Shown: positions 27,502-36,229, counted from the first letter of the stretch. The stretch is 64,000 nt of DNA from Sphingopyxis sp. H050 (GCF_001468265.1 NZ_LNRZ01000007.1:1-64000); one strand, 5' to 3'. Notes: generated by a model not told the origin, from the sequence alone. Made by a program: numbers and translations.

Positions 27502-28480
27502 GGCCGGGCCTCCCGCGGCGCAGCACGATCGCCATGAAGATCGGCGCCCCCGCGAGCGCCGCGACGACGCCGAGGCGGAGTTCGTTGTCGGTCGGCAGCA
27601 GGCGGACGAGGAGGTCGGCGAGGACGAGCAGCAGCGCGCCGAGCCACGCCGACGGCAGCAGCGCGCGGCCGGGGTCGTGGCCGGTCCATGGCCGCACCAG
27701 ATGCGGCGCGACGATGCCGACGAAGCCGACCGCGCCCGCGAGCGCGACCGCGGCGCCGGTCGCGATGCCGGTGCCGGCGATGACGAACAGCCGGGTTTTG
27801 CGGCCGTCGAGGCCGTGCGCGGTCGCCGCGGCTTCGCCGATCGACAGCAATGACAGGTTGGCGCGCTGGCTGAGCAGCAACAGCGATCCGAGCAGGATCA
27901 GCGGCGCCGATATGGCGAGGTCGGACAGCGAACGGTTGGCGACCGAGCCGAGCGTCCAGTTGACGAGGTCGGAGAGCGAGAAGGGGTTGGGGGCGAAATT
28001 GAGGATCAGCGCCATCAGCGCGCCCGCCAGGCTCGACAGGCCGACGCCGGTCAGGATCAGGCTCGCCATGCCCTGCGTCCGCACCGCGACGGCCGCGAGC
28101 AGGGCGGTGACGAGCGCCGCGGCGGCGATTGCGCCGAGCGGGAGTATCCAGGGCGAGAGATTCGCGAGGCCGAAATAGAGCGTCGCGGTCGCGCCGAGTG
28201 TCGCGGCGGCCGACACGCCGAGAATGCCGGGCTCGGCGAGCGGGTTACGCGTCAGCGCCTGCAGCGCGGCGCCGCAAAGCCCGAGCGAGGCGCCGACGAC
28301 CGCCGCGGCGAGCACGCGCGGCAGGCGGATATCGGCGATGATGATCGACGCGGCGGAATCGCTGCCGTTCAGCCAGTCGGTAATCAGCCGCGGCGAAACG
28401 CCGTCGGGGCCGGTCATCAGCGCGAAGAGGGCGGCGAGCAGCAGGAGCAGCGCGAGAAGGAAGTTGAGGCGAAGGGTCAT
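27494..28480 (-). CDS. btuC: Cobalamin ABC transporter permease
   Basis: A 328-residue FecCD-type permease with about ten hydrophobic helices. Start ATG 28480 overlaps the stop of the binding-protein gene (ATGA). Typical motifs include LPRVLAAAVVGASLGLCGAA, LAEPGILGVSAAA and GFVGIVAPHLVRPWTGHD. It forms the membrane channel for B12 with the ATPase encoded next. A longer open frame running to 29503 on this strand is read-through in the wrong frame over btuF and is not a gene. Confidence 0.92.
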   Translation of the reverse strand: MTLRLNFLLALLLLLAALFALMTGPDGVSPRLITDWLNGSDSAASIIIADIRLPRVLAAAVVGASLGLCGAALQALTRNPLAEPGILGVSAAATLGATATLYFGLANLSPWILPLGAIAAAALVTALLAAVAVRTQGMASLILTGVGLSSLAGALMALILNFAPNPFSLSDLVNWTLGSVANRSLSDLAISAPLILLGSLLLLSQRANLSLLSIGEAAATAHGLDGRKTRLFVIAGTGIATGAAVALAGAVGFVGIVAPHLVRPWTGHDPGRALLPSAWLGALLLVLADLLVRLLPTDNELRLGVVAALAGAPIFMAIVLRRGRPGHV

Positions 28481-29298
28481 GAACGTTTCCCTTGGGCCGC
28501 AGCCAGCTTGGCGACGGCATGACCGGTCAGCCAGTTGCCGCACGATATCCACGCGCCCGGCACCTCGACGTCGATTGCCCCGGCCGACGCCTGTTCGACG
28601 ACGGGGTGGCGCGAGGAGGTCCAGTAATCTTGCCGATAGCGCGCGCTGTCGAAGAAAGCGCGAAAGACGACGTCGGGGCCTTTGCGAACCATCTGTTCGA
28701 GCGGGAGCGTGCCCCAACCGGGCTCGGTGCGATAGGGCGTATAGCCCGCGGCGCCGATGACCTCGGCGACGAGGCTGCCGGGGCCGGTGGTGACGTCGCC
28801 GGGGGTGACGTAAAGCGCGGTGCCGCGGCGCGCAGGCTGGCGTTTCGCCGCGGCGAGGTCGGCCTCGAAACCGGTAATGCGTTCGCGCGCCTGCGCGTCG
28901 GCACCAAGCTCGCCGCCGACGCGCAGCACATCCTGTCGCACCTCGTCCAGCGTGCCGGGAAAACCGAGCTGGACGACGCGGATGCCGATGGCCGCAAGCT
29001 GGCGGTCGAGCTTGGCGCCGCCGCCATAGGATCTGACGACGACCGCGGGGCGCAGCGCGACGATATCCTCGAGCTGCGGGCGGAGGCGCGGGATGCCCGT
29101 CGCGCGCGGCTTCGAAAAGCTGGCGTCGCTGTCGGTTTCGAACGACACGGCGCGGATCTGCCCGCGCGGGAGCAGGCCGAGCGTCATCTGATCGGCGCAA
29201 AAGTCGATGCTGGCGACCCCGTGCAGCGCGGGCAGCGGCGCGCGCTGCTGGCAGCCCGTGAGGGCCGCCAGCAGGACGAGAGCCGCTACCCCTCGCAT
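28477..29298 (-). CDS. btuF: Cobalamin ABC transporter substrate-binding lipoprotein
   Basis: A 273-residue BtuF/FhuD-type binding protein with a lipoprotein signal (LLAALTGC, Cys16). After it come VASIDFCADQMTLGLLP, the hinge region RPQLEDIVALRPAVVV and a C-terminal lobe with GAWISCGNW. It is anchored in the periplasm and hands B12 from the TonB receptor to BtuC. Start and stop overlap the neighbouring btuB and btuC genes, so the operon is tightly coupled. Confidence 0.9.
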   Translation of the reverse strand: MRGVAALVLLAALTGCQQRAPLPALHGVASIDFCADQMTLGLLPRGQIRAVSFETDSDASFSKPRATGIPRLRPQLEDIVALRPAVVVRSYGGGAKLDRQLAAIGIRVVQLGFPGTLDEVRQDVLRVGGELGADAQARERITGFEADLAAAKRQPARRGTALYVTPGDVTTGPGSLVAEVIGAAGYTPYRTEPGWGTLPLEQMVRKGPDVVFRAFFDSARYRQDYWTSSRHPVVEQASAGAIDVEVPGAWISCGNWLTGHAVAKLAAAQGKRS

Positions 29299-31253
29299 CA
29301 GAAGGCCCAGCGGACCCCGACATAGGCCGAGCGGCCGAGCGTGCCGTAGGTCGCGACCGTCTGATATTCCTCGTCGAAGATATTCTCGACGCGGCCGAAC
29401 AGGTCGATGCCCTCGGTGATCGGGTAGCTCGCGCGCAAGTCGACGAGGATATAGTCGTCGAGCGGCACCGTGTTGCCGCGATTGTCGAAGCTCTTGCCGG
29501 CATAGCGTACCGCCGCCGACAGGTCGGCGCCGTCGAGTGCGCCGCCCGGCGTCCAGGCGATCTCGGCGTTGGCCAGGTGGCGCGGACGGCGGGCGAGGCG
29601 GTTGCCCTCGAAGACGCCGCCGACGGTGCGGTCCTTCGTCGCGATCAGGCTGTAACTGGCGCTGAGCCGGACCTCGCCCAGGGTGGCGCCGCCCTCGATC
29701 TCGAAGCCTTCACCCCGCGCGCGGTTGATATTGTCATAGGTGCCGAAGGGGCGGTTGCCGGTCGCGCAGATCGCGGGCAGGGGGTTCGGCCCCGCCGGGC
29801 AGCTGACGAAATCGATCAGGTTGCGGCTGTCGCGGCGGAAGGCGGCGACGTCGAGGAACCAGCGCTGTGCATCGCCGAAGCGAAGGCCGATTTCATAGGA
29901 TTTGGCCTCTTCGGGGAGCAGGTCGGGATTGCCGAACGCGCCTGCGGTGGCCGACAGCTGGAACAGGGTCGGCGCCTTGAAGCCCTCGCGATAGCTGGCG
30001 CGGACCGTGACGAGGTCGCCAATCTTCTGCCCCGCGTCGAACGCCAGCGTCGTTGCGCCGCCGAAGTCACGGTGATCGTCGTGGCGGATGCCCGCGGTCA
30101 ACGTCAGCGTCTCGGTCGGCTTGCCGACGAGCATGCCCCAGAAGGAGGTCGTCGCGGTCCTGCCGGCATCGCTCAAGAAAGCGTCGGCGGTCAGCGAGCT
30201 CACCCATTCGCGTTCGGCGCCCGCCAGCACCCGAAGCTGCGACACTGCGGTCCAGTCGACAGTGTATGACAGGCGCTCGCTGCGTCCGCGCGCGCGGAAG
30301 CTCGGGTCGGTGCTGCCGAACGAGGGATCGAAATTGTCGCGGTTGATGTCGGCAAAAGCATATTGCAGCTTGTGCGAAAAGCCGCCCTCGCTGGCGTTGC
30401 CGCCCGGACGATGCTCGATCGTGACGGCAGCATAATGCTCCTGCGTGTCCTGATATTCGGGGGTGTCGCCGAAGCTGAAGGTCGGCGGCGCGAAGCCGTC
30501 GAGGTCGACGCGGCTGTCAGCGAAGAGGCCGAAGGCGCGGAAGACGAGCGTGTTGCCGATTTCGGTGCGGTTGGTGAGGTTCAGCGAATATTGGCGATAG
30601 CCGTCGCGCTCGGTGCCGACCGCGGCGGTGCTGATGCCGTCGGTGCGGGTGTAGCCGCCGCCGACGCCGAACTGCGCCGCACCGAGCGAGGCGCGAAGCT
30701 GGCCGTTGGCGCGCACCGTATCGCGCGAGCCATATTCGGCGCCGATGTCGCCGCTGGTCGTCCCGTCGGTGGGCGCGGCGGTGGTGGTGACGGCGACGAC
30801 GCCGCCGATCGCCTGGCTGCCCCAGGGCAGGCTGTTCGCGCCGCGCAGCACTTCGATGCGGTCGATGCTGCCCAGCATCAGGTTCGCGAAGTCGAAGCCG
30901 CCGCCCGGCGACGAGGGGTCGCCGACGCGCACGCCGTCGATCGTGACGAGCGTCTGCTCGGCCTCGGCGCCGCGGATGCGGATGCCGGTAAAGCCGCCGA
31001 TGCCGCCGTTGCGGGTGGCATAGACGCCGGGCAGGCGAACCAGCAGGTCGGTCGCAGCGCCGTTCTGCGCGCGGCGGATCGCCATGTCGTCGATTACCGA
31101 AACCGAGGCGTTGCTTTCTTCGGCGTCGAGGGGCGAGCCGATCACGGTGATCGTGCTGCCGTCGCCGTCGCCGGTGCTCTCGTCGGCCAGGGCGGGGGAT
31201 GCCGCCGCGATGGCGATCAGCGACAGGGTGGAAGTCAAAACGCGGGTGTTCAT
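29298..31253 (-). CDS. btuB: TonB-dependent vitamin B12 receptor
   Basis: A 651-residue outer-membrane receptor: signal peptide (ASPALA, cleavage about residue 23), TonB box region near residues 33-40 (STITVIGSPL), plug domain (DLLVRLPGVYATRNGG; GGFTGIRIRGAEAEQTLV), and a 22-strand barrel ending in aromatic residue F (VGVRWAF). The plug wording is BtuB-like. It is the first gene behind a cobalamin riboswitch, which supports B12 as ligand. Expression should fall when B12 is plentiful. Confidence 0.93.
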   Translation of the reverse strand: MNTRVLTSTLSLIAIAAASPALADESTGDGDGSTITVIGSPLDAEESNASVSVIDDMAIRRAQNGAATDLLVRLPGVYATRNGGIGGFTGIRIRGAEAEQTLVTIDGVRVGDPSSPGGGFDFANLMLGSIDRIEVLRGANSLPWGSQAIGGVVAVTTTAAPTDGTTSGDIGAEYGSRDTVRANGQLRASLGAAQFGVGGGYTRTDGISTAAVGTERDGYRQYSLNLTNRTEIGNTLVFRAFGLFADSRVDLDGFAPPTFSFGDTPEYQDTQEHYAAVTIEHRPGGNASEGGFSHKLQYAFADINRDNFDPSFGSTDPSFRARGRSERLSYTVDWTAVSQLRVLAGAEREWVSSLTADAFLSDAGRTATTSFWGMLVGKPTETLTLTAGIRHDDHRDFGGATTLAFDAGQKIGDLVTVRASYREGFKAPTLFQLSATAGAFGNPDLLPEEAKSYEIGLRFGDAQRWFLDVAAFRRDSRNLIDFVSCPAGPNPLPAICATGNRPFGTYDNINRARGEGFEIEGGATLGEVRLSASYSLIATKDRTVGGVFEGNRLARRPRHLANAEIAWTPGGALDGADLSAAVRYAGKSFDNRGNTVPLDDYILVDLRASYPITEGIDLFGRVENIFDEEYQTVATYGTLGRSAYVGVRWAF

Positions 31254-31344
31254 ACGGATTCTCCAAACGTAACGGCCTTTGCCGTCACGCGGGAATCCCC
31301 GCCTGCTCCCGGTGCACCCCGCCCGCGCGCAGATAACGGCGACG

Positions 31345-31505
31345 CTCTGGCAGGTCTCCTGGCTCCTGGGTCAACGGTGAATGCGGGCCTTCCCAGGGCT
31401 GTCGCCCAAGTGGCACGGAGTGCATCCACCTCGCCGGTTACAGTTGCGGGGGCAGCGCCGGATCTTCACCGGTCTTCCCTTTTCATGCCTGTCTCCAGGC
31501 AACCC
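31345..31505 (-). promoter_or_regulatory. Cobalamin (AdoCbl) riboswitch upstream of btuB
   Basis: On the minus strand the segment has, in order, AAAGGGAAGACCGGTG with its paired AATC-CGG region, CCCCGCAACTGTAA, then GCCACTTGGG, GGGAAGGC and the B12-box end GCCAGGAGACCTGCC at 31350-31364. These are the conserved blocks of the class I cobalamin riboswitch. The leader between it and btuB (31254-31344) contains a small hairpin (ACGGC-AAAG-GCCGT) close to the ribosome binding site, which fits control of translation initiation. Confidence 0.93.
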
Positions 31506-31988
31506 GAGGTCACGCTGCGGGCCGCTAGCAAAAGCGATCCATATACGCAACCGTCTGCGCGGGTCAGCAAGGGGCGTGACAAGATCTGGCAATATTCGGC
31601 TCCTGCCGGGAGCAACTTTGTCTTGGCGGCCTGCGAAGCAACCTTATCGATACTCGGTTCCGTACCGTAACGACCAGAGAGGTTCCGGTAGTGCTCAGGA
31701 CATGAACATGCTCGCCGGTCGGTCCTCTTGAGCCAAGGGTGCGCAACGGCTTTTGTATATCCATAATGATCGCCTTGCTCATTTCGGCAGGCTAACGAGG
31801 TTCGTGGCCGTCGCGCTCCTGTGTCGCAGGACCCGCAGGATGAGGATTTGTCCCTGCGTGAGGGCCGCCTTTCGGTCTAGGTGGTCGTCGATCAACGAGA
31901 GTCAGAACAAAAATTTGGGGTGGATAGCGGGCTCGTCATTATGCGGCGGGTAGGGGCGCACCACCGCCTCCTTCTGCAGGAAGGCAAA
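31506..31988. other. Intergenic region between riboswitch and serine recombinase
   Basis: About 480 bases with no convincing gene. It must hold the btuB promoter (leftward, just beyond 31505) and one for the recombinase (rightward). I see no clear -35/-10 pair, no tRNA and no long repeat. It is a candidate for the left boundary of inserted DNA, since base composition falls after it. Confidence 0.4.
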
Positions 31989-33701
31989 ATGCTAAATTCC
32001 GAACGCCCAACCAGGGCGGTTCTTTATTTGCGAGTATCGACGGCGCGACAGGCGCAATATGATGTCTCGATCCCCGACCAGCAGCGAGAGGGGGAGATAT
32101 ATTGCATCCTGCGAAAGTATGAGATCGCCGAAATATTTGTCGAGCAGGGTGCGTCAGCGACAAATGACCGCCGACCGGAATTCAGGCGAATGATCGCGGC
32201 GGCGACCCGATCCCCGCGACCGTTCGATATCATCGTCGTCCACAGCTTCTCGCGCTTCTTCCGGGATCATTTCGAACTCGAGTATTACGTCCGGAAGTTG
32301 GAACGAAACGGCGTCAAGCTTGTGTCGGCTACCCAAGAAATCGGTGACGATCCGATGCATGTCATGATGCGACAAGTCATCACCCTTTTCGACGAATACC
32401 AATCGAAGGAAAATTCCAAGCACGTGAGCAGAGCGCTCAGGGAGAACGCGCGCCAGGGCTTTTGGTGCGGGTCTACCCCTCCTCTCGGCTATCGGGTGGT
32501 GGAGGTGGAGCGACGTGGGGATCAAATCAAGAAAAAGCTCGTAATCGACGAGCGATATGAAGACTTCGTGCGCCTAGTATACCGGTTGGCCTTAGGCGGA
32601 CCCGACGGTCGCAAACCCTTCGGCCTCAAAAAAATTGCAAACTATCTGCATGATCAGGGGTTCAGAACGCCGAGCGGCGCGTTATGGGCAACGGGACAGC
32701 TGCACCGGATGCTGACCCGGCGTACCTATATCGGACAGCATGCTTACGCTCAGCGAAGTAAGGACGGATCTCTCAATCCCCTTGACGAAGTGGTGATCGT
32801 CGCCGTCCCGTCTATCATTAGTCAGGAAGATTTTGACGCAGTTCAATCGCTGCTCAGGTCTCGCAGATTCAATCTTAAGCCTAATACCCCCGGTCCGCCG
32901 CCGATCCTCAAAGGTTTCATTTACTGTTCGAGGTGTGGAGCGCGCCTTGGTGTCAAGACTGCGGAACGCGGTCGCTATCGATATTATATGTGCTCGCGTC
33001 GGGGGCGCTATGGACCTGCGGGCTGCACCGGCGTTTCCATAGCGGTCGACGTCATCGAGGAAAAAATCAAACAGTACATCGGCAAACGATTGCTTGACCC
33101 GCGACGGCTGGTCGAATTTTTTCGACCGATCATTGATAGTCAGCAAGAAATCTTCAACGATGCACAGCTGAAGCTTCACTCTTTCGAGGAAGCGGAAAGG
33201 TGCTCCGGGGAGCGCCTCAAGGAAGTTTACGATGCGGTCGAAAACGGTCGCGTAAGGTTGGGCGCTTCCACGACTGCAAATCATCTTCGGGACCTTACCG
33301 AAGCTCACGCCCGCCATAGAGCTGCAGCGGACGACGCAAGACGGGAGCTCAAGCGTCTGGTCAGAACGGTAATCCAGCCGCAAGTCGTCGAACGAGCTAC
33401 GATCAGGGCGCGTACCAATATTAGGCCCGGCACACTAGCGTTCAAAACGATGTTGCGAACTTCCTTCGAACGGATTGAAGTCTCGCCCCGCGAGATCCGT
33501 CTGATAGGATCGAAGCCGCGGCTATTGCAGGGCGTCATTCAGACGGGCGGTGAGGATCAGAAGGACGGCGCGGACTGGCAATCGATGCCTAGCAACGACG
33601 AAGACCGGTTTGTAATGGCTATCGCATTAGACGGAGTGTTTGCGCTTGAAAAAGGCTATTCTCAGAACGAACGGCTGCATCATGTGCCAGACCACAAATG
33701 A
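31989..33701 (+). CDS. Large serine recombinase
   Basis: A 570-residue recombinase. ATG 31989 has a strong ribosome binding site (AGGAAGG) and begins just before the resolvase domain AVLYLRVSTARQ, with the nucleophile at Ser17. VVHSFSRFFRDHFELEYYVR and GVKLVSATQEIGDDP complete the catalytic domain. The recombinase domain follows (GYRVVEV ... GLKKIANYLHDQG), then a zinc ribbon (YCSRCGARL ... YYMCSRRG ... GCTG, about residues 310-350) and a helical C-terminal region. Such enzymes integrate or excise phages and elements, or invert segments. No recognisable substrate genes flank it. Confidence 0.92.
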   Translation: MLNSERPTRAVLYLRVSTARQAQYDVSIPDQQREGEIYCILRKYEIAEIFVEQGASATNDRRPEFRRMIAAATRSPRPFDIIVVHSFSRFFRDHFELEYYVRKLERNGVKLVSATQEIGDDPMHVMMRQVITLFDEYQSKENSKHVSRALRENARQGFWCGSTPPLGYRVVEVERRGDQIKKKLVIDERYEDFVRLVYRLALGGPDGRKPFGLKKIANYLHDQGFRTPSGALWATGQLHRMLTRRTYIGQHAYAQRSKDGSLNPLDEVVIVAVPSIISQEDFDAVQSLLRSRRFNLKPNTPGPPPILKGFIYCSRCGARLGVKTAERGRYRYYMCSRRGRYGPAGCTGVSIAVDVIEEKIKQYIGKRLLDPRRLVEFFRPIIDSQQEIFNDAQLKLHSFEEAERCSGERLKEVYDAVENGRVRLGASTTANHLRDLTEAHARHRAAADDARRELKRLVRTVIQPQVVERATIRARTNIRPGTLAFKTMLRTSFERIEVSPREIRLIGSKPRLLQGVIQTGGEDQKDGADWQSMPSNDEDRFVMAIALDGVFALEKGYSQNERLHHVPDHK

Positions 33702-33722
33702 GCGCGGCCTCAAATGAGCGCG
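33695..33722 (+). repeat. Two 12-bp direct repeats at the recombinase 3' end
   Basis: CAAATGAGCGCG occurs at 33695-33706 (over the recombinase stop) and again at 33711-33722. An inverted near-copy (GCGCGTTCATTTT) lies at 33863-33875. They could be recombinase-binding half-sites or a duplication scar. Confidence 0.45.
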
Positions 33723-34130
33723 CACTGGCGGCGGCAGGCTGCCGCCAGAGGTCGCGCGTTTGCACGGTTGGCCGCGCAGCGCTCTTGGCTTGCTGGTCTT
33801 GGCGGGGCAGCGGCTAAGCTCAGCTGCGCACGCACGCCGCCCCGCCTGCGGCTTCGCTAAGGGCGCGTTCATTTTCCGATGGTGACGACGCGCTGACCGC
33901 TCGGCGGCGTCATTGTTAGGCCGGCCAAGGACAGCGTGTCGTTCGGCGAAAGGCTATGGGCCCGCTCGGCCGGTGCGCAAGCCGCTTTCCTCGCGGAACA
34001 AAAAAGCCGCGCGGCGCCGTCCTCCAGCTTCGCTTGCGGGCCTTCGGCTGCTGCAACGGCAGTCCCGGTCATGTCCCAAGCCATCGAGACAATGAAGGGC
34101 ATGGTCTCGCAGTAAGGAAAGGATATCATC
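33702..34130. other. Region between recombinase and DUF736 gene
   Basis: About 430 bases with no sure gene. It begins with repeats and a 24-base hairpin at 33725-33748 (CTGGCGGC, 8-base loop, GCCGCCAG), which could end recombinase transcription although no T-run follows. A minus-strand frame (33869 to about 34100) has plausible protein-like composition at its C-terminal end (SLAGLTMTPPSGQRVVTIG), but no family is recognised and it lacks a good start. It may be a decayed gene. Confidence 0.35.
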
Positions 34131-34457
34131 ATGGCTACCATCGGAACTTTCAAGAATACCGCCATCGGCGAATTCGTCGGCGCCATCGTGACACTCAGCA
34201 TTCAGGCAAAAGGGGTTCGCATCGTTTCCGATCAGAACCCGCCCAGCGAAAACGCACCTACGCACCGGGTGTTCGTCAGCAAGGCCGAAGTTGGTGCCGC
34301 CTGGGCCAAGCATTCGAACGAGGGCCGCGCCTATCTCGGGATCAAGCTCGACGATCCGAGCTCCAGCGCCTCGGCTTATGCCAACCTCTTCGACGATGAA
34401 GGCGGCGAGACTTTCAGCCTGATCTGGTCGCGTTCCAATGGCCGGACCGGCGACTGA
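34131..34457 (+). CDS. DUF736 family protein
   Basis: A 108-residue cytoplasmic protein. It opens MATIGTFKNTAIGEFVGAI and contains GAAWAKHSNEGRAYLGIKLDD and a terminal FSLIWSRS, all typical of DUF736. These small proteins occur on alphaproteobacterial conjugative elements and islands, often near integrases or single-strand DNA-handling genes; their role is unknown. AAGGAAAGGA is a good ribosome binding site. The gene ends in a clear terminator. Confidence 0.85.
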   Translation: MATIGTFKNTAIGEFVGAIVTLSIQAKGVRIVSDQNPPSENAPTHRVFVSKAEVGAAWAKHSNEGRAYLGIKLDDPSSSASAYANLFDDEGGETFSLIWSRSNGRTGD

Positions 34458-34472
34458 CCGACCATCGAAAAC

Positions 34473-34503
34473 GCTCGTCCGGTGCTCCGGGCGGGCATTT
34501 TTC
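34473..34503 (+). terminator. Rho-independent terminator after DUF736 gene
   Basis: A 10-bp stem (GCTCGTCCGG / CCGGGCGGGC, with two G-T pairs) with the loop TGCT, followed by ATTTTTT-like bases at 34497-34502. It lies between the stops of DUF736 and the convergent integrase, so it may also slow integrase read-through. Confidence 0.7.
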
Positions 34504-34509
34504 CACAGA

Positions 34510-35820
34510 TCAGGCAGGGATCGTTTTCATCACCTGCTTTGGTAGAGGGCGGCCTAATGCTTCAGCAAGGGGGCCGGTGACACGATCGGCCGCCAGCCGT
34601 GCCGGATCATGAGAGATATGAGCGTAGATCGCGGTCGAACGTGCGTTCGCATGTCCGAGGAGCGATCCGACCATCAGCAGGGCCTCGCCCGCAGACGCGG
34701 CCGCGCTGCCGAGAGTGTGGCGGAGAACGTGAGGCGTCACGCCGGGAAGCGCCGCCTTCTTGATTGCGGCCTGCCACACCGTCTTCGTGCCCTGGTAGAA
34801 CCCGTCGCCACGCTCCGCCGGGAAGACATAGCCTTCGGCCTCTTCGGGTTTCAAAGCTTCGAGTAGCGCTATGGCCGCAGCGCCGAGCGGCCGGACGCTT
34901 CTTCCGGTTTTGGTGTCATCGAAGACGAGCAAGCCGCGATCAAAATCGACTTCCGACCATTTCAGGCCGGCGATTTCGTTTCGACGGCAGCCGGACAGCG
35001 CCCAGAGCCGGGCGATATTCACTGCCTTGGCGTTTACGCCTTGGGCTTCCAATGTATTGAGAGCTTCGCCTAGCCGCTTCACCTCTTCTATCGACAGAAA
35101 GCGCGTGCGCTTATTGTCCGTCTTTCGGACGCTTGCGTCTTCGACCGGATTGTGGGTGACCCGTGTCTTCCTCTTATGCGTCTTTAGGAAGGAATAGACC
35201 GCGGACAGGTCCCGCACGACCTTTCGCGCGGCGCCTTCGCCGCCGCGGACGATAACGCGCTTACGCTTGCCGGTTTCGGGATCGACGATCCACTCGTCGC
35301 GCGCGGTCTTTCCGGCGCTCACATCTCGCACGAATGTGGTGATGTCGCCCTCGTCGATTTCGGTGATACGCCTTTTGCCGAGCAGTCGAACGACGTGATG
35401 GCGCAGACGGGCGAGAGTATAGTCCTTCGTCATCGGTTTCATCGGTTCGCCCTGCCGAATGCCGCGCTGCACGATGCAGCCCTCCTGCGCGTAGAAATCG
35501 ATAGCCTGCGCCACTGTCATTTCGGCGCGCTTCGTAATGCGCTCGCCGCTGGGATCTTCGCCTAGCCGCACACGCGCCAGAGCAATTTCCGCAGCCTTGC
35601 GTGCGTCTGTAGCAGGCGTCTCGGGATAGGTTCCGATCGTATACCAGCGCACGGCGGCGGTCCGGCCGCCTTCGCCTACGCGATACTTCACTGCCCACGA
35701 CTTCGCGCCAGCGGGGGTCACCCGCAGGGCGAACCCGGTAAGCTCGGAATCCCAGATGGTATACCGCGCGGATTTGGGCTCGGCGACGTCTGCGGCAGTC
35801 TTGGAAAGTTTGGTCTTCAT
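34510..35820 (-). CDS. Tyrosine-type site-specific integrase
   Basis: A 436-residue phage/island integrase. The N-terminal DUF4102-like arm-binding region (WDSELTGFALRVTPAGAKSW) is followed by a core-binding domain and a catalytic domain with Arg in LSGCRRNEIAGLKW, the H-x-L-R-H motif in TPHVLRHTLGSAAA, HxxW-equivalent LLGHANA and the nucleophile Tyr in AIYAHIS. It is a P4/CP4-like integrase for tRNA targets. It lies 166 bp from a tRNA-Gly 3' fragment, its probable attachment site, with its start facing that site. Confidence 0.93.
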   Translation of the reverse strand: MKTKLSKTAADVAEPKSARYTIWDSELTGFALRVTPAGAKSWAVKYRVGEGGRTAAVRWYTIGTYPETPATDARKAAEIALARVRLGEDPSGERITKRAEMTVAQAIDFYAQEGCIVQRGIRQGEPMKPMTKDYTLARLRHHVVRLLGKRRITEIDEGDITTFVRDVSAGKTARDEWIVDPETGKRKRVIVRGGEGAARKVVRDLSAVYSFLKTHKRKTRVTHNPVEDASVRKTDNKRTRFLSIEEVKRLGEALNTLEAQGVNAKAVNIARLWALSGCRRNEIAGLKWSEVDFDRGLLVFDDTKTGRSVRPLGAAAIALLEALKPEEAEGYVFPAERGDGFYQGTKTVWQAAIKKAALPGVTPHVLRHTLGSAAASAGEALLMVGSLLGHANARSTAIYAHISHDPARLAADRVTGPLAEALGRPLPKQVMKTIPA

Positions 35821-35850
35821 GACCGAACTTATAGCATGATTTTGCTTTCT

Positions 35851-35872
35851 GGGCTACCACCGGGCTACCACC
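35851..35872 (-). repeat. Tandem 11-bp repeat between integrase and att site
   Basis: GGGCTACCACC is present twice head-to-tail (35851-35861 and 35862-35872), just upstream of the integrase start. Its position suggests an arm-type binding site for the integrase or a directionality factor, or part of the integrase promoter. Confidence 0.5.
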
Positions 35873-35985
35873 GAGCGAATATTCGTCGCTGTCTGCCGCT
35901 GAACATTTTTGCAAAGAATGGCGAAATACTGGGATAATTGAAGCCGAAGACAATCAACGGCAATCAGCCAAAAACGCCTTTTTGC

Positions 35986-36034
35986 AACCTTGCCAAGGTT
36001 GGGGTCGAGGGTTCGAATCCCTTCGCCCGCTCCA
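35986..36034 (+). repeat. Attachment site: 3' part of tRNA-Gly(GCC)
   Basis: These 49 bases reproduce tRNA positions of about 28-76: the anticodon arm AACCTTGCCAAGGTT with anticodon GCC, variable loop, T-arm (GAGGG-TTCGAAT-CCCTT), the acceptor strand CGCCCGC and the encoded TCCA end. The 5' half (which would start GCGGGCG) is absent upstream, so this is not a working tRNA gene. It is the expected attR-like remnant where an element that entered the 3' end of tRNA-Gly ends. Confidence 0.85.
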
Positions 36035-36073
36035 GTTTTCCTAACAATTTCAGACACTTACGCCGAATGGCGG

Positions 36074-36130
36074 CGTAATACGCGTCGTTACGTGGGCTCG
36101 ATTTTTGCCTCGCGTAATAAGGACGTAATA
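36074..36130 (+). repeat. Three CGTAATA repeats next to the att site
   Basis: CGTAATA recurs at 36074-36080, 36113-36119 and 36124-36130, and a 7-bp inverted repeat (TTACGCC / GGCGTAA) overlaps the first copy. The rest of 36035-36229 shows no gene. Confidence 0.4.
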
Positions 36131-36229
36131 TGATGGGAGCGAGCTGTCGGGTGCCTCTAGGGCAGGATCGGCGACGTTGTTCGCAGAGGTCCGAACATTC
36201 TTCCGCCGATCCGACACGCCTCACATGCT

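Noticed and set aside
28481..29503. Upstream extension of the btuC frame to 29503
   Set aside because: The added part is Arg/Ala-rich read-through over btuF in another frame; the real start with ATGA overlap is at 28480.
30363..31670. Plus-strand open frame (435 codons) over btuB and the riboswitch
   Set aside because: Antisense to btuB and runs through the structured riboswitch; Ala/Gly/Asp-rich composition without family features.
33869..34201. Minus-strand ORF of 110 codons across the DUF736 start
   Set aside because: Its 5' third is antisense to DUF736; only the C-terminal portion looks protein-like and there is no start or known family, so it is noted only as part of the intergenic entry.
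35986..36034. Working tRNA-Gly gene
   Set aside because: Only positions of about 28-76 are present; the acceptor 5' strand and D-arm are missing upstream, so it is an attachment-site remnant.
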